Notes under the pieces: model-generated
What the model saw: the letters and a program-made list of their open reading frames with translations, nothing else
The model's database searches: none
What the model was told of the DNA's origin: nothing
Assembly (NCBI RefSeq): GCF_021655075.1
Contig: NZ_PPXX01000034.1
Span: 1 to 64,000, forward strand
Length of the DNA stretch: 64,000 nucleotides
Origin: Clostridium sp. Cult2
Lineage (GTDB): Bacteria > Bacillota > Clostridia > Tissierellales > Tepidimicrobiaceae
Direction of reading: 5' to 3'
Part shown: positions 50,987-59,813 of the stretch, piece after piece
Layout: every line of letters begins with the position of its first letter
Position numbering within the stretch: position 1 is the first letter of the stretch
Translations under genes and position numbers: made by a program

Positions 50987-52033
50987 GTGAACCGAGGACT
51001 ATATATCAATGCTACTTCATTATCTACCAACCAGAAGAAATTAGAAGTTTTAGCTAATAATTTAGCCAATGTAAATACTACAGGTTATAAAAAGGACTTA
51101 TCTTTAACGGAAACTTTTCCAGAAAAATTATTGTCCAAGATAAATAGCCAAAAAGCCAGACCTAGATTAAGGGGAGAAAATCAAATAGACTATGAAACAG
51201 ATGGACAGGTTCATAGAGCTAGCACCAGTAACGGATTTTTTGTAGTGGAAACCCCTATGGGAAATAGTTATGTAAAGGATATACGTTTCATCATAGATGA
51301 GGAAGGATATTTTAGAACTTTTTATCAAGATGGTAGGGATGATTATAAGACTGATTATGAAAACTTCATAACCGATGGACAAGGGAATCGATTACAAGGG
51401 GCTGTAGAGGATGTAGAAGGATTATTACAAGGAATTGTTTATTTTCCACCTTCTTCCGTAGTAGGAACCATGAATGCAGGATTAAAATTCCAAAAAATTG
51501 TCACAGATTTTACTCTGGGGAATATGAGTGAAACAGGAGGTACTTACGATTTAGCTTTAAATGATTCTGGGTTTTTTAAGGTAGCAGATGCAGATGGAAA
51601 TACCTATTATACTAGAGATGGTTCTTTTACAATAAACCAAGATGGAGTTCTTATTACATTAAGAGGAGAAATGGTCCAGGGAATAGATGGAGATGTATAT
51701 ATAGAAGGAAATGAAGTTTCAATAGGGGCTGACGGAAGAGTAATGGTAAATGGAAATGTAGCAGCTATTTTGGATATAGTGGATTTGGAAAATAGAGAAT
51801 TTTTAAGAAAGATTGGAGATAATCTATATCAAATGGCAGAAGGTGTAGAGGCAGAAGAGATTCCTTACGAAGGAGAAATATTACAGGGATATTTGGAAAG
51901 TTCCAACGTAAATACTATTCAAGAGATGGTAGAGATGATAACTTTACTCAGGGAATACGAAGCAGGTCAGAAGGCCATTAGGGTACAAGATGAGATGCTT
52001 GAGAAGGCTTCAAATGAAATAGGAAGAGTATAG
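50987..52033 (+). CDS. Flagellar hook-basal body rod protein (FlgF/FlhO-like)
   Basis: A 348-residue axial protein. It has the flagellar rod signature LEVLANNLANVNTTGYKKD near the N-terminus, an internal DLALNDSGFFKVADADGNTYYTRDG and the C-terminal GYLESSNVNTIQEMVEMITLLREYEAGQKAI. Longer and more divergent than FlgG, as FlhO is in B. subtilis. GTG start behind AAGGAAGGGG. It is outside the main flagellar operon, as flhO/flhP are. Confidence 0.9.
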   Translation: MNRGLYINATSLSTNQKKLEVLANNLANVNTTGYKKDLSLTETFPEKLLSKINSQKARPRLRGENQIDYETDGQVHRASTSNGFFVVETPMGNSYVKDIRFIIDEEGYFRTFYQDGRDDYKTDYENFITDGQGNRLQGAVEDVEGLLQGIVYFPPSSVVGTMNAGLKFQKIVTDFTLGNMSETGGTYDLALNDSGFFKVADADGNTYYTRDGSFTINQDGVLITLRGEMVQGIDGDVYIEGNEVSIGADGRVMVNGNVAAILDIVDLENREFLRKIGDNLYQMAEGVEAEEIPYEGEILQGYLESSNVNTIQEMVEMITLLREYEAGQKAIRVQDEMLEKASNEIGRV

Positions 52034-52044
52034 GAGGTTAGAAA

Positions 52045-52839
52045 ATGAGAGCATTATGGACTGCTGCAACGGGCATGAAATCACAACAGTTTAATATAGA
52101 CACCATAGCAAATAATTTATCCAATGTAAATACCACATCCTATAAGACTCAAAGGGCAGAATTTAAAGATTTGTTCTATGCTACTTTAAAAAGAACTAAT
52201 ATGGTAGATGAGGAAGGAAGGCCTGTAAACTTAGAAGTAGGCCATGGGGTTATGCCAACAGCTACTAAGAAGGATTTTAGACCTGGGAGTTTTGTGGAGA
52301 CAAATGGCACTTTTGATTTGGCCATTGATGGAGAAGGTTTCTTTGCAGTACTATTACCTAATGATGAAATAAGATATACTAGAGATGGTAGTTTTAAATT
52401 GAGTGTAGACTTTGATGAAGGCACACTGGTAACTTCCGAAGGTTATATTGTACTCAGTGAAGATGATGATGAAATATTTATAGAATCTGGTCTAAGGGAT
52501 ATTACCATTGATGATTTAGGATATATAACAAGAGTAGATGAAGAGGGAGACATGGTAGATTTAGGAAGGGTTAAACTTGTAAGATTTACTAATCCAGAAG
52601 GCTTATTATCAGAAGGTTTAAACCTATATAGTGATACGGTAGCTTCTGGAGAAGAAATACCTATAGAACCAGAAGAGATGAGGGGCAGGATAGTGCAAGG
52701 CTATTTAGAAGCTTCAAATGTACAGGTGGTAGATGAAATGGTAAAAATGATTACAGCCCAAAGGGCTTATGAAATCAATTCTAAGACCATACAAACTGCA
52801 GATGAAATGCTTCAACTAACCAACAATTTGAAAAGATAA
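52045..52839 (+). CDS. flgG: Flagellar basal-body rod protein FlgG (FlhP-like)
   Basis: A 264-residue distal rod protein. MRALWTAATGMKSQQFNIDTIANNLSNVNTTSYK, DLAIDGEGFFAVLLPNDEIRYTRDGSFK and GYLEASNVQVVDEMVKMITAQRAYEINSK are the FlgG hallmarks. It follows the FlgF-like gene after 11 bases and is followed by a rod-binding protein gene. Confidence 0.94.
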   Translation: MRALWTAATGMKSQQFNIDTIANNLSNVNTTSYKTQRAEFKDLFYATLKRTNMVDEEGRPVNLEVGHGVMPTATKKDFRPGSFVETNGTFDLAIDGEGFFAVLLPNDEIRYTRDGSFKLSVDFDEGTLVTSEGYIVLSEDDDEIFIESGLRDITIDDLGYITRVDEEGDMVDLGRVKLVRFTNPEGLLSEGLNLYSDTVASGEEIPIEPEEMRGRIVQGYLEASNVQVVDEMVKMITAQRAYEINSKTIQTADEMLQLTNNLKR

Positions 52840-52852
52840 TGGGGTGGCTTAG

Positions 52853-53167
52853 GTGGAAATAAATATGGATGTAAATATTGATCCAAAAGAATTACATAAT
52901 AAAATGGAATCGTTAAAATCCAATAAAGATGACTTAGCTTTAAAAAAAACATGCAAAGAATTTGAATCCATCTTTTTATCCCTAATGTTTAAAGAGATGC
53001 AAAAGACAGTGCCAGAGGATGGGCTGGTTGAAAAGAGTACAGGTAGGAAGATATTTGAAGATATGCATATTGATGAATTATCTAAGGAGATAGCTAATAG
53101 AGACCAGGGATTTGGTATAGCAGAAATGTTATATGAGCAATTTAAAAATGGATATATTAGTTGGTAG
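52853..53167 (+). CDS. FlgJ-like rod-binding protein
   Basis: A 104-residue protein matching the rod-binding domain of FlgJ without the muramidase half: ALKKTCKEFESIFLSLMFKEMQKTVPEDGL and FEDMHIDELSKEIANRDQGFGIAEMLYEQ. It would cap or scaffold the growing rod. The GTG at 52853 follows GGGGTGG; the ATG at 52865 behind AGGTGG is an equally good start. The wall-cutting function missing here may be supplied by the next gene. Confidence 0.88.
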   Translation: MEINMDVNIDPKELHNKMESLKSNKDDLALKKTCKEFESIFLSLMFKEMQKTVPEDGLVEKSTGRKIFEDMHIDELSKEIANRDQGFGIAEMLYEQFKNGYISW

Positions 53168-53179
53168 GAGGTAAAAGTA

Positions 53180-54049
53180 ATGGGGAAGAAAGCATTGGCC
53201 ATATTAGTTACCTTGGCCATATTCTTTGGTGCAGTAAATATTGGATTTTCTCAAAATAGAAATCTTTCTAGACAAGAAGTAGAAAAGGTTATCGAGGAAG
53301 TGGCTACCAAAAGGGGTATTCCTAGTATCATAATGAAATGTATTGCAAAAAAAGAAAGTACTTTCAGGCAGTTTAACAGTAATGGAGGACCTTTGCTTGG
53401 TGCAGGCAGGTATGTGGGTATAATGCAGATAGATGGAGAAAGTCGTGTCTATAATATACATAAGCTAAAGAATGACCCTGTTTATAATATAGAGGCAGGA
53501 GCAGATCACCTATTAGGGAAATGGAAAATGGCTAACGATAAGATGGCACAAATAGGCAATATGGACCCAAATATATTAGAACATTGGTATTTTGCTCTTT
53601 GGGGATATAATGGATTGCTAGATAGGAATGATCCAAATAGAAGTTCTAAAACCTATCAGGATAGGATATACGAAATAGCTTTAAAGGATTATAATCAAAA
53701 GATAAATATTGTTGATAAAAGATCTGTACCTAGTAGAGGTGGATTTCCTAGAAATGATAGAAGGATTTCAACTCCCGAAGAATATCATGAAGGAGATATT
53801 ATTAAATACCAACCTGATGATATTGTAAAACCTGATACCATGGAAAAGGTAAATGGAAAAGACCAATTAGTACTCCATGATGGACCTAGAGGTAAAGCTA
53901 TAGGCACCGTAAAGGAAGACCAAACCATGACCATATTAGAAGGGCCAGTATTAAAGCGAGGATTCTATTTCTATAAAGTGAAAATAAATGAGGATTTAAG
54001 AGAAGGCTGGGTTTATGGGAATTGGATAACTTTATCAATGGAAGATTAA
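53180..54049 (+). CDS. Exported lytic transglycosylase-like protein with C-terminal SH3-type domain
   Basis: A 289-residue secreted protein: signal peptide (about 1-24, ending NIGFSQ), a goose-lysozyme-like domain (about 30-165) with catalytic Glu in IMKCIAKKESTFRQF, GIMQIDGESR, NIEAGADHLLGKWKMA and ALWGYNGL, then a linker and an SH3b-like domain (about 220-285) with HDGPRGKAIGTVKEDQTMTILEG and GWVYGNWI. Next to a FlgJ-like protein lacking a muramidase domain, it may open the wall for the flagellar rod, or act in sporulation with SpoIID. The GAGGT upstream supports the ATG. Confidence 0.82.
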   Translation: MGKKALAILVTLAIFFGAVNIGFSQNRNLSRQEVEKVIEEVATKRGIPSIIMKCIAKKESTFRQFNSNGGPLLGAGRYVGIMQIDGESRVYNIHKLKNDPVYNIEAGADHLLGKWKMANDKMAQIGNMDPNILEHWYFALWGYNGLLDRNDPNRSSKTYQDRIYEIALKDYNQKINIVDKRSVPSRGGFPRNDRRISTPEEYHEGDIIKYQPDDIVKPDTMEKVNGKDQLVLHDGPRGKAIGTVKEDQTMTILEGPVLKRGFYFYKVKINEDLREGWVYGNWITLSMED

Positions 54050-54107
54050 TAAATGGAGATTAAATTTTCCTTTAGCTGGTAATAATATTAGCTAAAGGAG
54101 TGATTAT

Positions 54108-54185
54108 ATGGGGAAAAGGATTATATATACTTTTTTTGTTATTATCCTTACAATTTTTACATTAGGAATTATTTTATACAATTAA
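54108..54185 (+). CDS. Small single-helix membrane protein, 25 residues
   Basis: A short ORF starting MGKRIIYTFFVIILTIFTLG and ending IILYN. It has a basic start followed by one hydrophobic helix. AAAGGAGTG lies eight bases upstream of the ATG, a nearly ideal ribosome binding site, and a strong terminator begins 13 bases after the stop codon. These features argue that it is translated. It follows the transglycosylase gene by 58 bases, and an inverted TTTAGCT/AGCTAAA repeat (54070-54096) lies just before it. Function unknown. Confidence 0.6.
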   Translation: MGKRIIYTFFVIILTIFTLGIILYN

Positions 54186-54197
54186 GAATTTAAAGAT

Positions 54198-54230
54198 GAA
54201 AAACTGGACAGAAAATCTGTCCAGTTTTTC
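54198..54230. terminator. Bidirectional intrinsic terminator
   Basis: GAAAAACTGGACAGA (54198-54212), AAA, TCTGTCCAGTTTTTC (54216-54230): a perfect 15-bp stem with T-runs on both strands, between convergent transcription units. Confidence 0.93.
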
Positions 54231-54247
54231 GGTTCAGAGGTCTATTA

Positions 54248-57160
54248 TCAATTAGTTATCTGGTAGGTAATGTCCTTGCCATTTACAACAAATTCTATTG
54301 AATAAATATTCTTCACATCCTCTGGTGTTTCAATTTTCTTATTGTTTAGTTCTATATATCTAATACCGTCTATTAAATCGGTTTTAGTAGTGTTTCCATT
54401 ATATATTACCCAAATACTCTTACCCTTTTCAGAGGTTTCAACTAATGTATTATGGAGTAAATCTGCCTCTAACCTATCTTTAAAACCCCCAGCTCCAAAT
54501 ATTGGAGTATTTAAGAATAGAAGTATATGGTCTTCTTCAGCATTGGCTAGTCCATCCTTTAACCATAACCATTGCTGTGGATTTGTGTCCCTAATACCAC
54601 CTTTAGCGCTACTTGCATCTATAATCATTAAATTTCTATATCTATTAGTTTTATAAGGAGTACCTAGATTAACAACTCTATCCGATTTAACTGTTGAATT
54701 AAATTCTCCACTAGTTTTACCAATGAACATGCTTAAATTATGGGGATTAGCTATATTCCTAATCTTATCTACAGCAGCCTGTCCAGCAATTTCTTGAAGG
54801 TTATTTGGCAGCCTAGTTATAACAAAGGAGAATCCATTTCCTGTTTTTTCTGATTTAATATTTTTTCCATCTTTAAAACTACTTGGGGTTGGTACTTCTA
54901 CATTATCATAGTTTGGTGGATAATGAATCATTAAATTGTCTACTAATATTTCTCCTGAATATTTCTTAGAACTATCAATTTCCACTATATAGATTCTATC
55001 TAGAGTAATAGGATAGGCTACATTAGAAGGAATAATTCCTTCAACATATTGCCAATCTGTAGAATCTAATGATTTTTTAAAATCTATATAATGATCTTTA
55101 CCATTACTATCTTTGACAATACCTCTTAACCAAGCTCCATTGCTGTCTCCCTTCACCCATAAGGACAGTTTATTAGGTGTTCCTTTTAAAGCTAGCCCTT
55201 TTTTCCCTTCTGGTGTAAATAATATATAGGAAGCTCTAGTTCCATCACCTTGGGTGAAATCATATCTTAAACTCATACTATTTTGCCCTTCTTTAGCTAT
55301 AGCATTTAGACTAATTTCTCCCTTTACATATTCAGGATAATTGGTTATATTAAAGTTTTCAATTTTTTCAAATCCTTCTATTGGTATTCCTTCACCACTA
55401 CCAATGGACACTAAAATATTGTTTATACTATTACCTACACGGCCTGTAATAGCGCCAGCGCCAATCTTTTCTCCACTGTAGAATACTCCTTTTTCAATAT
55501 ATCCTATATCTCCTATAACTGACCAATCAATGTCTTCATTATATATTTTGGCCTTAAATCCGTTTTTGTCTTTACCATAGATAGTGCCTATATTTTTTTG
55601 GTCATTAACATGTAAAGTGAATTTATTCACTGGGAAAATAATGCTTTTAATTTCATCTAATACTTTAAGATTTAAGGTAGAACTTATACTCTGGTAATTG
55701 GCGCTAATAGTTACATTACCAGTAGATTTAGCTCTGAAAACATTGCCTTCTATTTCTCCATCAACACCATCAAAAGTATATTCTACTTTACTTTGGTCTA
55801 TTTCCACAGGATTATGATACTGATCATATCCTTTTACAGTAAACCTTCTAGAGGTATTAGGGAACATCTTTGTTTCATCGGTATTTAACTTTATATAGGA
55901 AAGTTCGCCTTTAGGAGCATTGGAAAAGACTCCTACACCGTTAACAACTCTACGTTCTCCACCTTCAGAAGGCTTGTTTACAACTTTTGCAACCTGTTGA
56001 TCTATAGGTTTAATTGCCATGGTAGTGGAACCGCCTCCATCAAGATTTAGAGCATTATAGGCTCCTAAACCTTTTAGGATAGCTGCAAATTCTTCTTGGC
56101 TAACTCCTTTATATGAAGTATCTCTACCATCAATAGTAGCAATTATTAATTCATTCCTATCCTCTGTAATCCCAATTCCTGTCCTTGGATGTCTTCCTTT
56201 AATATCGATATTGGAATTGGTTATTTTACCATCCTTAAGGATAATGCTACCGCCACCAATGGCAAATTTTATATTTTCAAGATTAGGGGTAGTACCTATG
56301 GATAGTTTTACTTCATCCCCTACATTAAAATTAGCTAATAAGGGTTCCGCTCTATTCCCTCTTACAGCGATTACATATCCATTTTCCGGAATATTTACTG
56401 ATTCTTTACCGATTCTAATTTCTTGAACTACATTGTCAACTACAACCATTTCAACCATTTCACCATTGTATACATTATTAGCTTCGCCATTGGCTTCACC
56501 GTTGATCTCACCATTGGCCTCACCATTAGGTTCAACAATAGGTTTACCATTAAATTTATTACCAAAGGATTTAGTTCCCCAGTGTTTATTTAATAAGGTT
56601 ACCATATTCATATCAGCTGCCTTATTAATTAAACTTATGGGGACAGACTTTCCAGAGTTTAATGAGGTGAGACTCATACTTCTATCGAAAAATGTAATAT
56701 CAGGATTGTTTTCTATATCTAGATAGAATGTAGGAAGGGCATAGGCTCTTTCTATTGGGGAAGATAGTACTTCTCCTTTTTCTATAAAAGTTCCCATTGA
56801 ATAGGAAAAAGGATTGAATTCAAAAAAATCTCCATTTATTCCTGCAACTGCTTTATTATCTGTTACCATATTGCTTATACTGTCCCTATTGGATAGCCCC
56901 TTATTATTAAATAATCCACCTATTTCAGCAAATTCATCATTTAAATCCACTCTCACTACGTTAATATGCAACCAACCATTAGTTGTAAACTTCTTTATAT
57001 TTTCATATAGAATGCCAGATCCAATATAATCTGAATTCTTTGTTTCATAGATTACATAAGGCATATTAACTGCATCTGCAGTTATGGATGGGGCTGTTGA
57101 AGTAATAACGGCGGTTATAACAAGTAATAATATAAATATCTTTCTAATTGATTTATTCAA
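54248..57160 (-). CDS. Large exported phosphodiester glycosidase (NAGPA/DUF2233) family protein, multidomain
   Basis: A 970-residue secreted protein starting at TTG 57160 behind AAGGTGA. After a signal peptide (about 5-28) comes an NAGPA-type domain (about 60-400) with AVAGINGDFFEF, PRTGIGITEDRNELIIATID and YNALNLDGGGSTTMAI. A short NGEA-type repeat (about 204-226) interrupts it. Next are Ig/BIG2-like beta domains (about 410-600), a jelly-roll carbohydrate-binding-like module (about 605-765, LSLWVKGDSNGAWLRG), and a C-terminal metallophosphatase-like remnant (about 790-930, LMIIDASSAKGG). NAGPA domains cleave sugar phosphodiesters in wall polymers or exopolysaccharides. The target is unknown; no partner gene is adjacent. 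Confidence 0.85.
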   Translation of the reverse strand: MNKSIRKIFILLLVITAVITSTAPSITADAVNMPYVIYETKNSDYIGSGILYENIKKFTTNGWLHINVVRVDLNDEFAEIGGLFNNKGLSNRDSISNMVTDNKAVAGINGDFFEFNPFSYSMGTFIEKGEVLSSPIERAYALPTFYLDIENNPDITFFDRSMSLTSLNSGKSVPISLINKAADMNMVTLLNKHWGTKSFGNKFNGKPIVEPNGEANGEINGEANGEANNVYNGEMVEMVVVDNVVQEIRIGKESVNIPENGYVIAVRGNRAEPLLANFNVGDEVKLSIGTTPNLENIKFAIGGGSIILKDGKITNSNIDIKGRHPRTGIGITEDRNELIIATIDGRDTSYKGVSQEEFAAILKGLGAYNALNLDGGGSTTMAIKPIDQQVAKVVNKPSEGGERRVVNGVGVFSNAPKGELSYIKLNTDETKMFPNTSRRFTVKGYDQYHNPVEIDQSKVEYTFDGVDGEIEGNVFRAKSTGNVTISANYQSISSTLNLKVLDEIKSIIFPVNKFTLHVNDQKNIGTIYGKDKNGFKAKIYNEDIDWSVIGDIGYIEKGVFYSGEKIGAGAITGRVGNSINNILVSIGSGEGIPIEGFEKIENFNITNYPEYVKGEISLNAIAKEGQNSMSLRYDFTQGDGTRASYILFTPEGKKGLALKGTPNKLSLWVKGDSNGAWLRGIVKDSNGKDHYIDFKKSLDSTDWQYVEGIIPSNVAYPITLDRIYIVEIDSSKKYSGEILVDNLMIHYPPNYDNVEVPTPSSFKDGKNIKSEKTGNGFSFVITRLPNNLQEIAGQAAVDKIRNIANPHNLSMFIGKTSGEFNSTVKSDRVVNLGTPYKTNRYRNLMIIDASSAKGGIRDTNPQQWLWLKDGLANAEEDHILLFLNTPIFGAGGFKDRLEADLLHNTLVETSEKGKSIWVIYNGNTTKTDLIDGIRYIELNNKKIETPEDVKNIYSIEFVVNGKDITYQITN
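56481..56552. repeat. 12-bp tandem repeat inside the phosphodiester glycosidase gene
   Basis: Six imperfect 12-base units of the type GCTTCACCATTG, encoding Asn-Gly-Glu-Ala-like tetrapeptides on the minus strand. Unit length is a multiple of three, so expansion or contraction keeps the frame. Located in a surface loop within the NAGPA domain. Confidence 0.8.
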
Positions 57161-57372
57161 AAATATCACCTTCCCTTGATTAAACAAATAAGTAAACATC
57201 TTCTCCATTTTTTAACAAACTAAATATTTTACCTCTTGCCCCAAGAACCCCCCTTTCTTAATAAAATCCCTTTTTTCATTTGTATATATATTGATATTAT
57301 ACAATGTATATATATCAATATGGTTACAATTGTATTACAAAGACCTAACAAGTGTATTTTTGGCAATAAAAA

Positions 57373-57400
57373 AAGAAGAATTGAAATTTCAATTCTTCTT
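57373..57400 (-). terminator. Terminator of tRNA-Pro
   Basis: AAGAAGAATTGAAA (57373-57386) and its complement (57387-57400) form a palindrome; on the minus strand a run of seven or eight T follows. It lies directly after the tRNA 3' end. Confidence 0.85.
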
Positions 57401-57408
57401 AAAATCTA

Positions 57409-57485
57409 TGGTCGGGGTGAGAGGATTCGAACCCCCGGCCCCATGGTCCCAAACCACGTGCGCTACCAAACTGCGCTACACCCCG
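57409..57485 (-). tRNA. tRNA-Pro(TGG)
   Basis: A 77-nt tRNA on the minus strand. The acceptor stem is CGGGGTG with CACCCCG, discriminator A, and encoded CCA (57409-57411 complement). The anticodon loop TTTGGGA gives anticodon TGG (57439-57441 complement); the T arm has GGTTCGAATCC and the D loop contains TTGGTAG. The 5' flank to 57727 holds only AT-rich DNA and the start region of the next gene. Confidence 0.97.
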
Positions 57486-57727
57486 CCAACCACTATTATA
57501 GTATAAGGGATGTAGGTTATAAATGCAAGATATATAAATAAGGCAAAAAGGATAAAATTAGGCCGATAGACCTAATTAAATAGAAATACCTCCTTTAATC
57601 TCACTATATTTAGCTAATTCATCATTAAAAATAATATTATTTAAATTTACCAATATCTATAGATAATATTATTTTAATATTATATCATAGTATTAATGAT
57701 ATTTAATAATAAAAGGGGAGTTAGCTT

Positions 57728-58195
57728 ATGTTTGAACTAATAGAAGGATTAAAAAAGGAAATACTAGTAATAATTACAGCAGCTATGCCATTATCAGAAC
57801 TTAGAGTAGCTATTCCTCTAGGCATTTCTTTAGGCTTAAATCCAATTCATAGTACTATCATTAGCATTATGGGCAATATGGCGATAGTTCCTATTTTATT
57901 GAAGATATTAAATCCAGTTATGAATTATTTAGAAAAAACTTTCCTTTTCTCAAAATTGATTGGCTGGGTTAAGAGGAGAACTTTGAAAAGGACTAGGAAT
58001 ACTATAAAAAAATATAGTTTGTTAGGATTATTCATTCTGGTAGCTATACCAATCCCTACCACTGGGGCATGGACTGGGTGTATTGCAGCAACTTTATTTA
58101 AACTAGATTATAAAAATGCACTGTTTGTAATCCTCTCTGGAGTATTGGTAGCAGGGTTAATAGTATCTACTATAAGCTATCAAATTATTGGATAG
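57728..58195 (+). CDS. Small multi-drug export family membrane protein
   Basis: A 155-residue protein with about four membrane segments, matching the small multi-drug export family: ITAAMPLSELRVAIPLGISLGLNP near the start, PIPTTGAWTGCIAATLF in the second half and a final hydrophobic helix. The family name comes from early resistance observations; the transported substrate is not established and the fold is DedA/SNARE-associated-like. AAAAGGGGAGTTAG precedes ATG. Monocistronic. Confidence 0.82.
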   Translation: MFELIEGLKKEILVIITAAMPLSELRVAIPLGISLGLNPIHSTIISIMGNMAIVPILLKILNPVMNYLEKTFLFSKLIGWVKRRTLKRTRNTIKKYSLLGLFILVAIPIPTTGAWTGCIAATLFKLDYKNALFVILSGVLVAGLIVSTISYQIIG

Positions 58196-58256
58196 AGGGG
58201 TAAGACAATGGTATAAATCCTATGGCACTGGGTTATAAACTGTCCATTCATATTGT

Positions 58257-58285
58257 TTGACTTACATCTTTCATTATGTTAAAAT
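58257..58285 (+). promoter_or_regulatory. Promoter of the SAM riboswitch-metK transcript
   Basis: TTGACT (58257-58262), 17 bases, TAAAAT (58280-58285); the start would be near 58292, about 25 bases before the riboswitch. Confidence 0.75.
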
Positions 58286-58315
58286 ATGTATATAAATTAA
58301 TAGAAATCTTGATGC

Positions 58316-58457
58316 CTTATCAAGAGTGGTGGAGGGAATGGGCCCAATGAAACCCGGCAACCTGTAATCATACAAAGGTGCTAAATCCCACAGAATTTGA
58401 ATTCTGAAAGATGAGGTTATTTTAAAATTGCCTTTTCCTTTTGGAAGAGGTTTTTTA
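58316..58457 (+). promoter_or_regulatory. SAM-I riboswitch (S box) with terminator
   Basis: The aptamer has P1 arms CTTATC (58317-58322) and GATGAG (58410-58415), the conserved AAGAGTGGTGGAGGGA, GGGCCCAATGAAACCCGGCAACC core (given here in two parts) and AGGTGCTAAATCC, all S-box hallmarks. Downstream, CCTTTTCC (58431-58438) pairs with GGAAGAGG (58443-58450) and is followed by TTTTTT, the terminator used when SAM binds. High SAM should therefore switch off metK, giving end-product feedback. Confidence 0.96.
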
Positions 58458-58503
58458 GTTTGGAACAAAAGATATTTTATATAAACTTAAGGAGGTCTTT
58501 TTT

Positions 58504-59694
58504 ATGAGAAAATGGTTATTCACTTCTGAATCCGTAACGGAAGGACATCCAGATAAGGTATGTGATGCAATATCTGATGCCATTTTGGATGAAATATTAG
58601 CCAAGGACCCAGAAGCAAGAGTAGCTTGTGAAACTACTGTAACAACAGGGTTAGTCCTTGTAACAGGTGAAATTACAACAAATTGTTATGTGGACATACC
58701 TAAAATTGCTAGACGAACTGTTGAGGAAATAGGATATACTAGGGCTAAATATGGTTTTGATGCAGACACCTGTGCAGTACTGACATCTATTAACGAACAA
58801 TCTCCAGACATAGCCCTTGGTGTAAATAAAGCATTAGAGCATAGAGATAATGGAGAAGATGAATTAGACCAGATAGGAGCAGGAGACCAAGGAATGATGT
58901 TTGGATATGCCTGTAATGAAACTGAAGAGTTAATGCCTTTACCAATTTCCTTAGCTCATGAATTAGCAAGGCGGTTGGCAGATGTTAGGAAGAATGGCAC
59001 TTTAGAATATTTAAGACCAGATGGTAAAACTCAAGTTACTATAGAATACCATGATGGGAAGCCTGTAAGAATAGAAAATATTGTTGTATCAACTCAACAC
59101 AGTCCAAATATTGAGTTAGGCACAATAAAGAAGGATATTATGGAACATGTAATTATGAAAATTGTACCTCAAAATCTGTTAGATGATAATACTAAATATT
59201 ATGTAAATCCAACAGGAAGGTTTGTAGTAGGAGGACCCATGGGAGATGCAGGCCTTACTGGAAGAAAGATAATAGTGGATACCTATGGTGGATATGGAAG
59301 ACATGGAGGAGGAGCTTTTTCAGGAAAAGATCCTACAAAGGTGGATAGATCAGCTAGCTATGCAGCCAGATATGTAGCCAAAAACATAGTAGCTGCAGGA
59401 TTGGCGGATAAATGTGAAATAGGCATAGCCTATGCAATTGGAGTAGCTAGACCATTGTCCATATATGTAGAAACCTTTGGTACTGGGAAAATATCCGATG
59501 GAGAAATAGAAAAACTAGTAAGAAAACATTTTGACTTAAGACCAGCAGCTATTATTAGAGATTTAGACCTAAAAAGACCTATTTACAGACAATTAGCAGC
59601 ATACGGTCATTTTGGTAGAAAGGATTTAGATCTACCATGGGAAATAACTGACAAGAAAGATATATTGAGAAAAGAAGGATTAGAGAGAGCATAA
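58504..59694 (+). CDS. metK: S-adenosylmethionine synthetase
   Basis: Makes SAM from methionine and ATP. The 396-residue protein shows [63 protein letters not shown] (two parts of the signature) and [17 protein letters not shown] with metal and phosphate ligands. The product SAM is read by the riboswitch in its own leader and is the donor for PrmC. AAGGAGG precedes ATG. Confidence 0.98.
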   Translation: MRKWLFTSESVTEGHPDKVCDAISDAILDEILAKDPEARVACETTVTTGLVLVTGEITTNCYVDIPKIARRTVEEIGYTRAKYGFDADTCAVLTSINEQSPDIALGVNKALEHRDNGEDELDQIGAGDQGMMFGYACNETEELMPLPISLAHELARRLADVRKNGTLEYLRPDGKTQVTIEYHDGKPVRIENIVVSTQHSPNIELGTIKKDIMEHVIMKIVPQNLLDDNTKYYVNPTGRFVVGGPMGDAGLTGRKIIVDTYGGYGRHGGGAFSGKDPTKVDRSASYAARYVAKNIVAAGLADKCEIGIAYAIGVARPLSIYVETFGTGKISDGEIEKLVRKHFDLRPAAIIRDLDLKRPIYRQLAAYGHFGRKDLDLPWEITDKKDILRKEGLERA

Positions 59695-59708
59695 TTTACA
59701 ATATTCAC

Positions 59709-59738
59709 AAGAGGACTTTTTATAAGTCCTCTTTTTTC
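59709..59738 (+). terminator. Intrinsic terminator after metK
   Basis: AAGAGGACTT (59709-59718), 5-base loop, AAGTCCTCTT (59724-59733) and six T. Confidence 0.93.
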
Positions 59739-59782
59739 TATTCCATATTTTTAAGGTAATATGAATTCACCTAGGAAAATAT

Positions 59783-59809
59783 GGAAGGCGCCTTCCTCTT
59801 TGGAGGAAG
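59783..59809 (+). promoter_or_regulatory. Two mutually exclusive hairpins over the ribosome binding site of the sigma-like gene
   Basis: CTTCCTC (59792-59798) pairs with GAGGAAG (59803-59809), a perfect 7-bp stem with a TTTG loop that buries the Shine-Dalgarno sequence GGAGG. The same CTTCC can pair instead with GGAAG (59783-59787) within the palindrome GGAAGGCGCCTTCC, freeing the ribosome binding site. The start codon is at 59814. A weakly supported in-frame ATG at 59781 would translate through the whole element. Confidence 0.6.
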
Positions 59810-59813
59810 AAAT

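Noticed and set aside
54070-54096. TTTAGCT/AGCTAAA inverted repeat as a terminator of the transglycosylase gene
   Set aside because: Short AT-rich stem without a T-run, and it overlaps the ribosome binding region of the small membrane peptide.
56481-56552. CRISPR-like short repeats
   Set aside because: Contiguous 12-base units without spacers, in frame inside a coding gene: a coding tandem repeat.
57236-57541. Plus-strand ORF with GERIRTPGPMVPNHVRYQT-type residues
   Set aside because: It is the antisense translation of tRNA-Pro, a classic false protein (residues like RIRTPGPMVP arise from the T arm and anticodon arm). The 57291-57506 ORF is the same artefact in another frame.
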